Positions 25,999 to 34,639 of a DNA stretch of 64,000 nucleotides are shown in pieces. Source of the stretch: Algoriphagus halophilus (GTDB taxonomy: Bacteria > Bacteroidota > Bacteroidia > Cytophagales > Cyclobacteriaceae); contig NZ_FSRC01000003.1 of the NCBI RefSeq assembly GCF_900129785.1, positions 434,001-498,000 on the forward strand, in the 5' to 3' direction. The first letter of the stretch is position 1, and the number at the start of each line of letters is the position of its first letter. The position numbers and the translations under genes were made by a program. The notes under the pieces are model-generated. The model was not told the origin of the DNA. It ran no database searches and worked only from the letters and a program-made list of their open reading frames with translations.

Positions 25999-26120
25999 AA
26001 GTTGTTTGGTTAAAAATTGGTGATTTAGACACCAGATTGGTTGATATTTGGTTTTAAGAGTTTAAAATGTCATGAAATTTTGAGTTAAAACCAATTATTC
26101 CTATCAAAAAATATAAGTCA

Positions 26121-26152
26121 AAAAAAATGGCCTCAATTTCTTGAGGCCAAAA
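26121..26152 (-). terminator. Terminator of the S41 peptidase gene
   Basis: Minus strand: TTGGCCTCAA, GAAA loop, TTGAGGCCA followed by seven or more T. Confidence 0.85.
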
Positions 26153-26157
26153 TGCAT

Positions 26158-27552
26158 TTATTTGATGATCTGTTCTTCTATCATTTTTCCCGTTCTGACT
26201 TTTCGGTCCAAAGTACTTCCTATGTCTACTCGATCAAGAGTTTCAAACCTACCAGAAGATGGAGTTCCAGTAATTTGGGAAATTGCCGTTCTCAATAATA
26301 GTTCAGTAATATCTCCAAGTGGTCTCAATCTTTCAGAAGACTCTTTTACTGAGATGTTAGGAGTAAATCCTGTTGTATAATCTGATTGGTCAAGACTATT
26401 AAAGCTTCTACTAACGATAGGTAATAAACCGTAAGGATTCTCGGGATTTTCTTCATCTTCAAATGGAATGGATCCTACATTCTTTCCATAGGTTTTATCT
26501 CCAATTAAGAAGACATCCATATAGGGTTTCAATCCATTAATGACTAATTCAGAAGCTGATGCTGTACGAGGGGAAGTCAAAATATAAACTCTGTTGCCAT
26601 CCAAAATATTACCCAGATTCTGAGTTTTGGATCTAAAGTTGGTTTTGACATCACTCAATTCAGGAATCTCCGACATTAAAAAGCTATTGTATTTAGTTTT
26701 TGAGAAAATATCCGTGGTAGTTACAGCAGGAGCAATCAAACTTGCCAAATTAGTGGCAGAGGTAACATATCCACCTCCATTATACCTGAAGTCGATTATT
26801 AAGTGATTGATATTTTCAGATTTGAATTTCGCAAAAATCTCATCGACCTGATCATCATATGTTGTACTTGTTCCTCCATTGCCTGGGGCAAAGAAGTTAT
26901 ACATGAAATACCCTATTTTTTCTCCATCGATGGTATATATAGTATCGATGTAATTAGGGTTTTCAGCCAATTGAATAGTTTCCAAAGTCAATGGAGGTTG
27001 CTGTTCGTATACCAAAGTGGTAGGATTCAAGCTCAGGTAAGTGATGGAATGCTGAGATTCGATCTCACTTAATAAATCCCGATAGTTATCAGTGGTAATT
27101 TGGGTCCCATTAATCTTCGTGATGATGTCTCCTCTTACTAATCCGGCACTCTCTGCAGGACTCCCTTTTTTAACGTAAGAGATCTCTGCAATGACATTTG
27201 TGCTTCCTTGACTTTCTAAGTAAAGTTGGAATTCATATCCAGCTTCCAATGTCACCCCACTTAAATTATTGATTAATTCCTGATAATCAGGGTAGATGAC
27301 AGAGAATCTGTCTGTGGGCTTATAAAGTAATGCATTAAAATAATCCTCTGGATCAGAATCGTCAGCTATTGGCGTCCCTAGGTTGTCAAGCCAATAATAT
27401 ACCTCATCCATTACATCAAGAATCCAGTTGTTCACAGCTGTATCTGATCCTTGATCAATTACTGGTTCAGTGTCCTCTTTATCCTTACAGCTCCAACCAA
27501 ATACGAATAATGAAAGAAGTAAGGATAGTTTAAGTAATTTGGTTAATTTCAT
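26158..27552 (-). CDS. S41 family peptidase with PDZ domain, lipoprotein
   Basis: A 464-residue exported C-terminal-processing-type protease. It has a lipobox VFGWSCKDKE (Cys ~22). An N-terminal region follows (NNWILDVMDEVYYWLDN, typical of Bacteroidota S41 proteins), then a PDZ domain (~120-175, GSPAESAGLVRGDIITKINGT). The protease core has LIIDFRYNGGGYV, the nucleophile Ser in TASASELVINGL and the general-base Lys in IGDKTYGKNVG. It may degrade or process periplasmic or surface proteins. A paralog with the same architecture is at 42205-43524. Confidence 0.92.
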   Translation of the reverse strand: MKLTKLLKLSLLLSLFVFGWSCKDKEDTEPVIDQGSDTAVNNWILDVMDEVYYWLDNLGTPIADDSDPEDYFNALLYKPTDRFSVIYPDYQELINNLSGVTLEAGYEFQLYLESQGSTNVIAEISYVKKGSPAESAGLVRGDIITKINGTQITTDNYRDLLSEIESQHSITYLSLNPTTLVYEQQPPLTLETIQLAENPNYIDTIYTIDGEKIGYFMYNFFAPGNGGTSTTYDDQVDEIFAKFKSENINHLIIDFRYNGGGYVTSATNLASLIAPAVTTTDIFSKTKYNSFLMSEIPELSDVKTNFRSKTQNLGNILDGNRVYILTSPRTASASELVINGLKPYMDVFLIGDKTYGKNVGSIPFEDEENPENPYGLLPIVSRSFNSLDQSDYTTGFTPNISVKESSERLRPLGDITELLLRTAISQITGTPSSGRFETLDRVDIGSTLDRKVRTGKMIEEQIIK

Positions 27553-27611
27553 ATGATTTGTGTTAAAGGGCTCTATATGAACGAAATAAGGAGAGGGATG
27601 TTTGAATTTAT

Positions 27612-28322
27612 TTAATAAGTTGATCCAAAAGAAACATCATGGGTTTTACTATCCAATAATTTTCCATTTTCACATTTTAAGACTCTATAAGGGTACTTAC
27701 GTAATAACTCATGGTTATGGGTTGCCATCAAGATAGCCGTTCCTTTTTTATTGATCTCCTGAAATAATTTGAAGATTCCATCGGCTACATCCGGGTCAAG
27801 ATTTCCTGTAGGTTCATCGGCTAATAAAATGGATGGTTCATTCAGCAATGCCCTCGCAATCACTACTCTTTGTTGTTCTCCTCCTGACAATTGATGTGGC
27901 ATTTTGCTAGCGGCATTGTTTAATCCTACTAATAAAAGAACTTCTGCCATTCTAGCTTTGATTTTTGAAGAATCTTTCCATCCTGTCGCCTTCATGACAA
28001 AAATGAGGTTTTCAGCAACAGTTCTGTCATTGAATAATTGAAAATCCTGAAAGACGATTCCGATTTTCCTTCTTAAGTAAGGGATTTCCTTAGTTTTTAT
28101 TTTGGTAAGGTCAAACCCTGCGATTTCTACCTTTCCACTTTTGAGCTCTAGATCTGCATACAAAGTTTTGAGAAGTGAACTTTTACCACTTCCAGTTCTA
28201 CCTATCAAAAAAACAAACTCATGGGGTTCTATGGAGAAGTCCACATCAGATAGAATAGGTTCTATTCCCTGGAAGATAGTGGCACTGCTAATTTGCAATA
28301 CCGGATCAGTACTGAAATCCAT
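27612..28322 (-). CDS. ftsE: ABC transporter ATP-binding protein, FtsE-like
   Basis: A 236-residue ATPase: Walker A LIGRTGSGKSSLLK, Q-loop VFQDFQLF, signature LSGGEQQRVVIARAL, Walker B ILLADEPTGNLDP and switch ATHNHELL. The FQLFNDRTVAENL stretch and overall length match FtsE. FtsE works with FtsX at the septum to activate peptidoglycan hydrolases. No ftsX gene is in the window, so assignment rests on sequence alone; a MacB/LolD-type ATPase is the alternative. It is followed upstream by a small conserved gene 3 bp away. Confidence 0.85.
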   Translation of the reverse strand: MDFSTDPVLQISSATIFQGIEPILSDVDFSIEPHEFVFLIGRTGSGKSSLLKTLYADLELKSGKVEIAGFDLTKIKTKEIPYLRRKIGIVFQDFQLFNDRTVAENLIFVMKATGWKDSSKIKARMAEVLLLVGLNNAASKMPHQLSGGEQQRVVIARALLNEPSILLADEPTGNLDPDVADGIFKLFQEINKKGTAILMATHNHELLRKYPYRVLKCENGKLLDSKTHDVSFGSTY

Positions 28323-28325
28323 TAT

Positions 28326-28529
28326 TTAAAGATCTAATTTTTGAAGTTTACCAAAGGGCAGTCCCTGAATCAATGACTCCAACTCCTCCTCTTTTCCCTC
28401 TAGACCAAATTTCTCAATATTCTTTAAGGGTCTATCTGCTCTAAAATAGGCAACCAATACGAAATTTTCATCTCGTATTTGGATGTAATCAGGGATTTTT
28501 GCTTTGCCTTTTACTTTAATGATGTACAT
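28326..28529 (-). CDS. Small conserved protein next to ftsE (67 aa)
   Basis: A 67-residue cytosolic protein: MYIIKVKGKAKIPDYIQIRD, FVLVAYFRADRPLKNIEKFG, then an acidic helix and GLPFGKLQKLDL. It is predicted beta-beta-alpha. The gene is directly upstream of ftsE (3 bp gap), so they are probably co-transcribed. I do not know a function; the compact, non-repetitive sequence and tight spacing argue for a real gene. Confidence 0.75.
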   Translation of the reverse strand: MYIIKVKGKAKIPDYIQIRDENFVLVAYFRADRPLKNIEKFGLEGKEEELESLIQGLPFGKLQKLDL

Positions 28530-28540
28530 ATGGGGAAATT

Positions 28541-28570
28541 AAAAAAAAGACCGACAATAGTCGGCCTTCT
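28541..28570 (-). terminator. Terminator of fsa
   Basis: Minus strand: AAGGCCGAC, loop TATT, GTCGGTCTT followed by a T-run, between fsa and the 67-aa gene. Confidence 0.75.
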
Positions 28571-28575
28571 TCAGA

Positions 28576-29235
28576 TTATTTTCCAGCCGCTTTCGCATGA
28601 TCAGCCAGAAACTGTGCCAATCCTGAATCGGTCAAAGGATGATTTAATAAGCCTGTAATTACTTTCAAAGGACAAGTAACCACATCGGCTCCAATTTCAG
28701 CACATTTAATCAAGTGCATGGTATGTCTTACAGATGCTGCTAAAACTTCAGTATTATAGCCATAGGTCTGATAGATGTGTACGATTTGCTCAATCAGTTG
28801 AAGTCCGTCGAAAGAAATATCGTCCAATCTTCCGATAAAGGGAGAAAGATAGGTAGCTCCTGCTTTGGCTGCTAGGATAGCTTGACCTGCAGAAAATACC
28901 AATGTACAATTGGTTCTGATTCCTTCACTATGGAAATATTTGATTGCTTTTACCCCATCTTTAATCATTGGGATTTTAACCACAATTTTGTCGTCAATTT
29001 TTGCGAGTTCCTTGCCTTCCTTGATCATTCCTTCAAAGTCAGTGGAAATAACTTCAGCACTCACTTTGTCATCTACGATATCGCAAATCGCTTTATAATG
29101 GTCTCTTACTGCGCTTTCGCCACTGATTCCTTCTTTTGCCATTAAAGAAGGATTGGTGGTAACTCCATCCAATACGCCTAAATCATAAGCTTCTCTGATA
29201 TCATTCAGATTAGCAGTGTCGATAAAGAATTTCAT
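28576..29235 (-). CDS. fsa: Fructose-6-phosphate aldolase / TalC-type transaldolase
   Basis: A 219-residue small class I aldolase. It begins MKFFIDTANLNDIREA and has GVTTNPSLMAKEG. The Schiff-base Lys lies in IVVKIPM (K87). TNCTLVFSAGQAILAAKAGA and a C-terminal GADVVTCPLKVI follow. The length fits FSA/TalC enzymes (~220 aa) rather than classical transaldolases. It interconverts fructose 6-phosphate with dihydroxyacetone and glyceraldehyde 3-phosphate, or acts as transaldolase in the pentose phosphate pathway; sequence alone does not separate these. Confidence 0.93.
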   Translation of the reverse strand: MKFFIDTANLNDIREAYDLGVLDGVTTNPSLMAKEGISGESAVRDHYKAICDIVDDKVSAEVISTDFEGMIKEGKELAKIDDKIVVKIPMIKDGVKAIKYFHSEGIRTNCTLVFSAGQAILAAKAGATYLSPFIGRLDDISFDGLQLIEQIVHIYQTYGYNTEVLAASVRHTMHLIKCAEIGADVVTCPLKVITGLLNHPLTDSGLAQFLADHAKAAGK

Positions 29236-29413
29236 GTTTGATAAATTAAAATAGGTGTGAATTTGATTTTCTTCCTTCGGGATGTTCCAAAAATCAGGAA
29301 AGTCCTATATAAGGCAGAAATCCAAGGTTAAATAGATTTAATTGCCTGAGCAAAGTTAGAAGATTAATCAAGATTAGGAACCAGAATTAAGATGGCTTCA
29401 CAAAAAAATGGGC

Positions 29414-29504
29414 AAAAAAAGAAGCGGCATCGCACCGCTACAACCGCCTACCCTTGCTTCCTTCCGGACCTGGGGGATTCAGCAGGAGCTGGTCGTGCCG
29501 CTAG
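29414..29504 (-). ncRNA. ffs: Signal recognition particle RNA (4.5S-type)
   Basis: Minus strand: the universally conserved SRP domain IV core is present (CCAGGTCCGGAAGGAAGCAA, then GGGTAGG, with the GGAA tetraloop region). It is closed by a terminal stem AGCGGCA / TGCCGCT and followed by seven T as terminator. The size of ~90 nt fits the short bacterial SRP RNA. The 5' end is estimated from the promoter and could shift by a few bases. It pairs functionally with Ffh to target membrane proteins. Confidence 0.95.
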
Positions 29505-29508
29505 GCCA

Positions 29509-29538
29509 CAAAGGTAAGTCAAAAATTACGGTTTACAA
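29509..29538 (-). promoter_or_regulatory. Promoter of the SRP RNA gene
   Basis: Minus strand: TTG (29538-29536), 19-nt spacer, TACCTTTG (29516-29509). The -7 element is identical to that of tRNA-Gln. Confidence 0.8.
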
Positions 29539-29619
29539 TCCTTAAACGCATTATTTGCTTAAATTATGCCTGGTGACACTGAATATCAGGCGAATAATTT
29601 AAGCGCCAACTTATTTCTG

Positions 29620-29847
29620 TCAAGTTTTAGATAAATGAAGTTGGAATTCCAATGGACTACAGGTCTTAAATTCATCCTCCTCTAAATCCTCAAAAATCTC
29701 TTCGTCAAATTCCATGATGGTCTTTTCCACCTTTCCATCCGGGTGAATAATCAATTCTGTTCCAGTATAATCATTTGGATTTACTTGTACGAGCACTTGA
29801 TAATCATCGAAAACTCTCTTGAAATACTGAAATAATGTGGTAGCCAT
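29620..29847 (-). CDS. Small acidic hypothetical protein (75 aa)
   Basis: A 75-residue cytosolic protein: MATTLFQYFKRVFDDYQVLV, then NPNDYTGTELIIHPDGKVEKTIMEFDEEIFEDLEEDEF and a LEFQLHLSK end. The central part is very acidic. No family was recognised. A TATTTTTG -7 element sits at 29870-29877 on the minus strand, about 23 nt upstream. It is divergent from the trp operon promoter, so the two start regions are close together. Confidence 0.72.
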   Translation of the reverse strand: MATTLFQYFKRVFDDYQVLVQVNPNDYTGTELIIHPDGKVEKTIMEFDEEIFEDLEEDEFKTCSPLEFQLHLSKT

Positions 29848-29900
29848 GGATTAAACTTGATTTTTTTTTCAAAAATAAGCGTAAAATTTTGAAAAGAAGT

Positions 29901-29930
29901 TTTGCCATATCAGATCCGTTTCTAAATTTG
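29901..29930 (+). promoter_or_regulatory. Promoter of the trp operon
   Basis: TTTG (29901-29904), 18-nt spacer, TAAATTTG (29923-29930), a full match to the Bacteroidota consensus. The leader-peptide ATG is 10 nt further, so the mRNA probably begins only ~5 nt before it. Confidence 0.8.
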
Positions 29931-29940
29931 TCCGAAACTT

Positions 29941-30018
29941 ATGAAAACAATAGCAGCAACATATTGGTGGTGGCATTTCGATTCTTTCCAAGGGGAAGCT
30001 CAGAAAGCCCGTGCCTAA
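29941..30018 (+). CDS. trpL: trp operon leader peptide
   Basis: A 25-residue ORF (ATG to TAA) beginning MKTIAATYWWWHFDSF: three consecutive Trp codons at residues 9-11. Ribosome stalling there when charged tRNA-Trp is scarce would control the downstream terminator. Its final codons contain the antiterminator strand. It sits between the trp promoter and the attenuator, 75 bp before trpE. No homolog is needed for the call; the Trp run and architecture define it. Confidence 0.9.
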   Translation: MKTIAATYWWWHFDSFQGEAQKARA

Positions 30019-30072
30019 AGATTGTTGCACGAAATATTAAGGCTTGCTGGAATTCCCAGTAAGCCTTTTTTT
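30001..30072 (+). promoter_or_regulatory. trp attenuator (antiterminator and terminator)
   Basis: Terminator: AAGGCTTGCTGG (30039-30050), loop AATT, CCCAGTAAGCCTT then seven T. Antiterminator: CAGAAAGCC (30001-30009) can pair with GGCTTGCTG (30041-30049) with one mismatch, consuming the 5' terminator arm. A further hairpin CGTGC/GCACG (30010-30031) lies between. Stalling at the Trp codons (29965-29973) would leave 30001-30009 free to form the antiterminator. Confidence 0.85.
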
Positions 30073-30092
30073 ATGATCAAAAAACCCTAACA

Positions 30093-31505
30093 ATGTCCCA
30101 GTCAAATTTTCAAATCATCACATCTTACCGGAAGCGGTTAGCAGATACAATTACTCCGGTAAGTATCTACTTACAAATAAGGGATAGATTTGTCAACCCG
30201 ATTTTATTGGAAAGCTCAGATTATCATGGACAGGAAAACAGCTATTCCTATATCTGCTTTAATCCCTTGGCAACTTTTACTTTTAATGCAGGTCAGGTAG
30301 AAGAAAAGCTTCCAAATGGTGAAACGGAAATGTATTCTGTAAGCAGTAATTTAAAGCTTATGGATAGTCTTAGGGCTTTTGGTAATAAATTTTCAAGAGA
30401 ATCCGACAGCTTTAAGTTTAGTACGAATGGACTTTTTGGATACATACAGTATGACACTGTCTCTTATTTCGAGGATATCCAACTAAAAAATACCAAGCCT
30501 GGTGATGTCCCAATGCTTCAATACGCAGTTTATCAAAATATCATCGTAGTAGATCACTACAAGAATGAGCTGCATATGTTCGAGCATCAGGTAGAAGGCT
30601 ATGAGGAAGAGCCTCAGTTAGATGAAATTGAAATCCTGTTAAATAATAAAAATATTCCTTCTTACTCATTTAAAAGAATAGGAGAAGAAACTTCCAATTA
30701 TTCTGATGAAGAGTTTTTGAAAATCCTTAATGAAGGGAGAGAGCATTGTTTTAAAGGGGATGTGTTTCAAATAGTTTTATCAAGAAGATTTAAAACAGCC
30801 TTCAAAGGAGATGAATTTAATGTTTACCGAGCATTACGATCTGTAAATCCATCTCCCTATTTATTTTATTTCGACTATGGGTCTTTTAAAGTTTTTGGAA
30901 GTTCGCCAGAAGCTCAGATTGTAGTAAAGAATAAAAAAGCCACCATTTTCCCTATTGCAGGAACCTTCAGAAGAACAGGGAATGACCAAGAAGATGCGGT
31001 ATTGGCAAGAAAACTATATGACGACCCAAAAGAGAATTCTGAACACGTGATGTTAGTGGACTTGGCAAGAAATGATTTATCAAGATCTTCTATTCATGTC
31101 AATGTGGAAGTGTTCAAGGAAATTCAATATTATTCCCATGTGATCCATTTGGTCTCTAAAGTGACTGGAGAGCTCACTCCTGGAGCCAATCCACTCCAAT
31201 TAGTAGCAGATACATTCCCGGCAGGTACGCTTTCCGGAGCTCCAAAATACAGGGCGATGGAATTGATAGATGAACTGGAAAATACTTCCAGGGAATTTTA
31301 TGGAGGGGCCATAGGGTATTTGGGCTTTAACGGAGATTTTAATCACGCCATCCTAATCCGGTCCTTTGTTTCTGAAAATAACTATTTACGTTTTCAAGCA
31401 GGTGCTGGTGTTGTCGCAAAATCTTCCATCCCTTCTGAATTACAAGAGGTTTCTAATAAGCTCGAAGCACTTAGAGTGGCTTTAAGAGCAGCAGAAAGTA
31501 TTTAA
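30093..31505 (+). CDS. trpE: Anthranilate synthase component I
   Basis: A 470-residue chorismate-using enzyme that makes anthranilate with ammonia from TrpG. The N-terminal feedback site motif LLESS is present (~36-40), implying inhibition by tryptophan. The catalytic domain has GDVFQIVLSRRF, then FPIAGTFRRTG, EHVMLVDLARNDL and PAGTLSGAPKYRAMELIDEL. It is the first structural gene of trpEGDCFBA-aroF, 75 bp after the leader ORF and behind the attenuator. Confidence 0.97.
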   Translation: MSQSNFQIITSYRKRLADTITPVSIYLQIRDRFVNPILLESSDYHGQENSYSYICFNPLATFTFNAGQVEEKLPNGETEMYSVSSNLKLMDSLRAFGNKFSRESDSFKFSTNGLFGYIQYDTVSYFEDIQLKNTKPGDVPMLQYAVYQNIIVVDHYKNELHMFEHQVEGYEEEPQLDEIEILLNNKNIPSYSFKRIGEETSNYSDEEFLKILNEGREHCFKGDVFQIVLSRRFKTAFKGDEFNVYRALRSVNPSPYLFYFDYGSFKVFGSSPEAQIVVKNKKATIFPIAGTFRRTGNDQEDAVLARKLYDDPKENSEHVMLVDLARNDLSRSSIHVNVEVFKEIQYYSHVIHLVSKVTGELTPGANPLQLVADTFPAGTLSGAPKYRAMELIDELENTSREFYGGAIGYLGFNGDFNHAILIRSFVSENNYLRFQAGAGVVAKSSIPSELQEVSNKLEALRVALRAAESI

Positions 31506-31550
31506 TTGTCAAGGGCTAATAACTGAATAGAAAAATAATAAGTAATAACA

Positions 31551-32120
31551 ATGCGAATTTTAGTTCTCGATAATTACGATTCCTTTACATATAACCTGGT
31601 CTACATCGTGCGACAGTTAGGGTATGGAAATCAGATGGATATATTCCGGAATGATAAAATCTCACTGAAGGAGGTCGATCAATATGATAAAATCTTGCTT
31701 TCGCCAGGACCGGGAGTCCCGAAAGATGCTGGGATTATGCCTGAATTGTTAAAGAAATATAGTGCTACAAAATCAATTTTGGGGGTGTGCTTAGGACATC
31801 AAGCCATTGGCGAGGCGTTTGGAAGCAGTTTGATCAACTTGTCAGAAGTACTTCATGGAGTAGCTTCACAAGTGTCTGTGAGACCTGATTTGCTTTTTAA
31901 AGGCGTTCCCGATACATTTAAGATAGGTAGATATCACTCTTGGGTTATTGACGAATCCACCCTTTCGCAAGACCTGGAGATCATTGCTCAAACTCCTGAC
32001 AATCAAATCATGGGAGTAAGACATAAAACATTTGATGTAAGAGGGCTTCAGTTTCACCCAGAAAGCATTCTTACCGAAAATGGAGTACAAATAATTCAAA
32101 ATTGGTTGGAGAATTCCTAA
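31551..32120 (+). CDS. trpG: Anthranilate synthase component II (glutamine amidotransferase)
   Basis: A 189-residue class I amidotransferase. It has MRILVLDNYDSFTYNLVYIV, LLSPGPGVPKDAG, the nucleophile Cys in GVCLGHQAIGEAFG and the His-Glu of LQFHPESILTENG. It supplies ammonia to TrpE. It is a separate gene, not fused to trpD. It could also serve para-aminobenzoate synthesis, as in some bacteria. Confidence 0.96.
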   Translation: MRILVLDNYDSFTYNLVYIVRQLGYGNQMDIFRNDKISLKEVDQYDKILLSPGPGVPKDAGIMPELLKKYSATKSILGVCLGHQAIGEAFGSSLINLSEVLHGVASQVSVRPDLLFKGVPDTFKIGRYHSWVIDESTLSQDLEIIAQTPDNQIMGVRHKTFDVRGLQFHPESILTENGVQIIQNWLENS

Positions 32121-32149
32121 TCATTCTTCTAACGTAAATCAATCCCATC

Positions 32150-33160
32150 ATGAAAGATATTTTAAACCACCTCATTGCACATAAAACGCTTACTCAACTA
32201 GAGGCTAAAGAGGTATTGAAAAATATAACCAGTGGTAATTACAACCAAAGTCAAATTGCCGCTTTTATGACCATTTACCTGATGCGAAGCATCACCGTGG
32301 AAGAATTGTCTGGTTTTAGAGAAGCAATGCTAGAACTTTGTGTGCCGGTAGAAATTTCGGAATACGATGCCATGGACCTTTGTGGCACGGGTGGAGATGG
32401 GAAAGATACCTTTAATATCTCCACGCTTTCTTCTTTTGTGGTAGCAGGAGCAGGTCAAAATGTGGCAAAACATGGAAATACAGGGGTGTCTTCGATTTGT
32501 GGATCTTCCAACTTGTTAGCCTATTTCGGCTACGAGTTCACGAATGACATCGACAAAATCCGTCAAAGTCTAGATGATGTTGGGATTTGTTTTTTACATG
32601 CTCCACTATTTCATCCAGCTATGAAAAATGTTGCACCCATCAGAAAAGAGTTAGGCGTAAAAACCTTTTTCAATATGCTGGGGCCTATGGTAAACCCCAG
32701 CTTTCCTAGAAAGCAGCTCGTAGGTGTTTTTAGTCTTGAATTGGCCCGTTTATATGGGTATTTATATCAGGATATGAATGGAAGGTTTTCGATCCTTCAT
32801 GCTTTGGACGGGTATGATGAAATCTCTCTAACTGGTCCATTTAAAATGATTTCCAATGAAGGAGAACGTGTGTTGAATCCAGAGAATATCGGTTTACCTA
32901 CCTTGAGTGCAGATTCAATTTTGGGAGGAAGTACTGTTCAGGAGTCAGCAAAAATCTTTGAAAATATATTAAAAGGAAAAGGGACAAAAAGCCAGAATTC
33001 GGTGGTATTAGCCAATTCTGCTGCAGCCTTGGTTACAGCTGAGGAGGGTTTGTCCTTTGCTGATGCAGTCGGAAAAGCCGAAGAAGTTTTGCTTTCTGGC
33101 AAAGCTCTGGAAGTGTTTGAAGGCCTAGTAAATCCAAAAACCAGCGTCTCATTAGCCTAA
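32150..33160 (+). CDS. trpD: Anthranilate phosphoribosyltransferase
   Basis: A 336-residue enzyme joining anthranilate and PRPP. The PRPP-binding motif CGTGGDGKDTFNIST is at ~80, then KHGNTGVSSICGSSN and the MLGPMVNPSFP loop. The N-terminal helical domain (AKEVLKNITSGNYNQSQIAAFM) is typical. It follows trpG by 29 bp and precedes trpC by 6 bp. Confidence 0.97.
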   Translation: MKDILNHLIAHKTLTQLEAKEVLKNITSGNYNQSQIAAFMTIYLMRSITVEELSGFREAMLELCVPVEISEYDAMDLCGTGGDGKDTFNISTLSSFVVAGAGQNVAKHGNTGVSSICGSSNLLAYFGYEFTNDIDKIRQSLDDVGICFLHAPLFHPAMKNVAPIRKELGVKTFFNMLGPMVNPSFPRKQLVGVFSLELARLYGYLYQDMNGRFSILHALDGYDEISLTGPFKMISNEGERVLNPENIGLPTLSADSILGGSTVQESAKIFENILKGKGTKSQNSVVLANSAAALVTAEEGLSFADAVGKAEEVLLSGKALEVFEGLVNPKTSVSLA

Positions 33161-33166
33161 TAAATC

Positions 33167-33985
33167 ATGAATATTCTAGATAAAATTATCGCTCGTAAGC
33201 AAGAAGAAGTAGCTGAAAAGAGCAGTTTGGTTCCAGTGAAATTGTTGGAGAAAAGTATCTTTTTCGAAGGAAAAGTGGTTTCCATGAAAAAGTATGTGAC
33301 TGATCCTGAAAAATCCGGGATTATCTCTGAGTTCAAAAGGAAGTCTCCCTCTAAAGGACTGATCAACGGAGCTGCATTGGTGGAGGCAGTGAGTATAGGA
33401 TATATGCAAGCAGGAGCCTCTGCTTTATCCATTTTGACAGATACCGATTTCTTTGGAGGAAGTAATGCGGATTTAAAAGAAGCAAGGAAATTCAATTTCT
33501 GCCCTATTTTAAGAAAGGATTTTGTGATCGATGAGTATCAGATCATTGAAGCGAAATCAATAGGAGCAGACTGTATTTTACTTATTGCTGCTGCTCTGGA
33601 GCCTATCAGGTTAAAGGAGTTGGCTTCTTTTGCCAAATCTTTGGGACTAGAAGTACTGATGGAGGTGCATGATGGGGAAGAATTAGAAAGAAGCGTTTGT
33701 GATGAGTTGGATTTAGTAGGTGTCAACAACAGGAACTTGAAGACATTTGATGTTTCCTTGGATACCTCTTTGGAGTTAGTGGACAAAATACCTTCCAATT
33801 TTGTGAAGATTTCTGAATCCGGAATATCTAATCCATCTACGCTTTTGACTTTGAAACAAGCTGGATTTGACGGATTTCTAATTGGGGAAAATTTCATGAA
33901 ATCAAGTAGGCCGGAACAAGCAGCATATAATTTCATCAAGGAATATAAAAAACTGCTTGCAGAAGAAGAGAAAGTAGGAATCTGA
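33167..33985 (+). CDS. trpC: Indole-3-glycerol phosphate synthase
   Basis: A 272-residue TIM-barrel enzyme: MNILDKIIARKQEEVAE, the catalytic Lys/Glu region ISEFKRKSPSKG, CPILRKDFVIDEYQI, LVGVNNRNLKTFDV, and KISESGISNP. It closes the indole ring of the tryptophan precursor. Its stop codon overlaps the trpF start by one base (TGATG), so the two are coupled rather than fused. Confidence 0.97.
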   Translation: MNILDKIIARKQEEVAEKSSLVPVKLLEKSIFFEGKVVSMKKYVTDPEKSGIISEFKRKSPSKGLINGAALVEAVSIGYMQAGASALSILTDTDFFGGSNADLKEARKFNFCPILRKDFVIDEYQIIEAKSIGADCILLIAAALEPIRLKELASFAKSLGLEVLMEVHDGEELERSVCDELDLVGVNNRNLKTFDVSLDTSLELVDKIPSNFVKISESGISNPSTLLTLKQAGFDGFLIGENFMKSSRPEQAAYNFIKEYKKLLAEEEKVGI

Positions 33986-34617
33986 TGAAAGTCAAGGTTT
34001 GCGGAATGAGAGATTCCGATAATGTGCAGCAGCTACTTCAGGAAATTAAACCCGATTGGATGGGGTTGATATTTTACCCCAAATCCTCCAGGTATGTTTC
34101 TGCAGAATTATCAGAAGAGTTGAAAAACACCGAGGTATCGAAGGTTGGGGTGTTTGTGAATGAGTCAATTGAGACCATACTTTCTACAATTGAAGAATTT
34201 AATTTATCGGTCATCCAATTGCATGGCAGTGAAAGTCCGGCATATGTGAGCGAATTAAATGCAAAGACCGATAAAAGGATATGGAAGGTGGTTTCTGTAG
34301 CAGAGGAAATTGATTGGGAGTATTTGAGGGAATATGTGGACTTGGTGGAGTATTTTTTATTTGATACAGCAACCCCAGCTCACGGAGGATCAGGGAAGAA
34401 ATTTAATTGGACTGTATTGGAGAGTTATCCTTTTGAGAAAGGATTTATTCTCAGCGGTGGGTTAGATGAGGATTCAGCTAAAGAAATCTTGGATTTAGCC
34501 AAAAAGCTCCCCCAATTAAAGGGGGTGGATTTGAACTCAAAATATGAAGATGCTCCTGGAGTAAAGAATATTGGAAAACTGAGAAATTTTAAAAAGAAAT
34601 TAATTGGCAGTTTTTAA
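33985..34617 (+). CDS. trpF: Phosphoribosylanthranilate isomerase
   Basis: A 210-residue TIM-barrel enzyme: the N-terminal KVCGMRDSDNV carries the catalytic Cys. GLIFYPKSSRYV, VIQLHGSES, a LFDTATPAHGGSGKKFNW phosphate-binding region with the catalytic Asp, and FILSGGLDEDSA follow. It isomerises phosphoribosylanthranilate before TrpC. Gene order C-F inside the operon is standard for Bacteroidota. Confidence 0.96.
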   Translation: MKVKVCGMRDSDNVQQLLQEIKPDWMGLIFYPKSSRYVSAELSEELKNTEVSKVGVFVNESIETILSTIEEFNLSVIQLHGSESPAYVSELNAKTDKRIWKVVSVAEEIDWEYLREYVDLVEYFLFDTATPAHGGSGKKFNWTVLESYPFEKGFILSGGLDEDSAKEILDLAKKLPQLKGVDLNSKYEDAPGVKNIGKLRNFKKKLIGSF

Positions 34618-34639
34618 AAGCCAATAAACTAGAATAAAA

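Larger units (their letters stand above)
29236..29619. other. Intergenic region containing the SRP RNA gene
   Basis: Between fsa and the 75-aa gene. It contains ffs and its promoter (29414-29538) and a TAACTTTG -7 candidate for fsa on the minus strand at 29351-29358 (115 nt upstream of the ATG). The rest is unremarkable. Confidence 0.5.
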
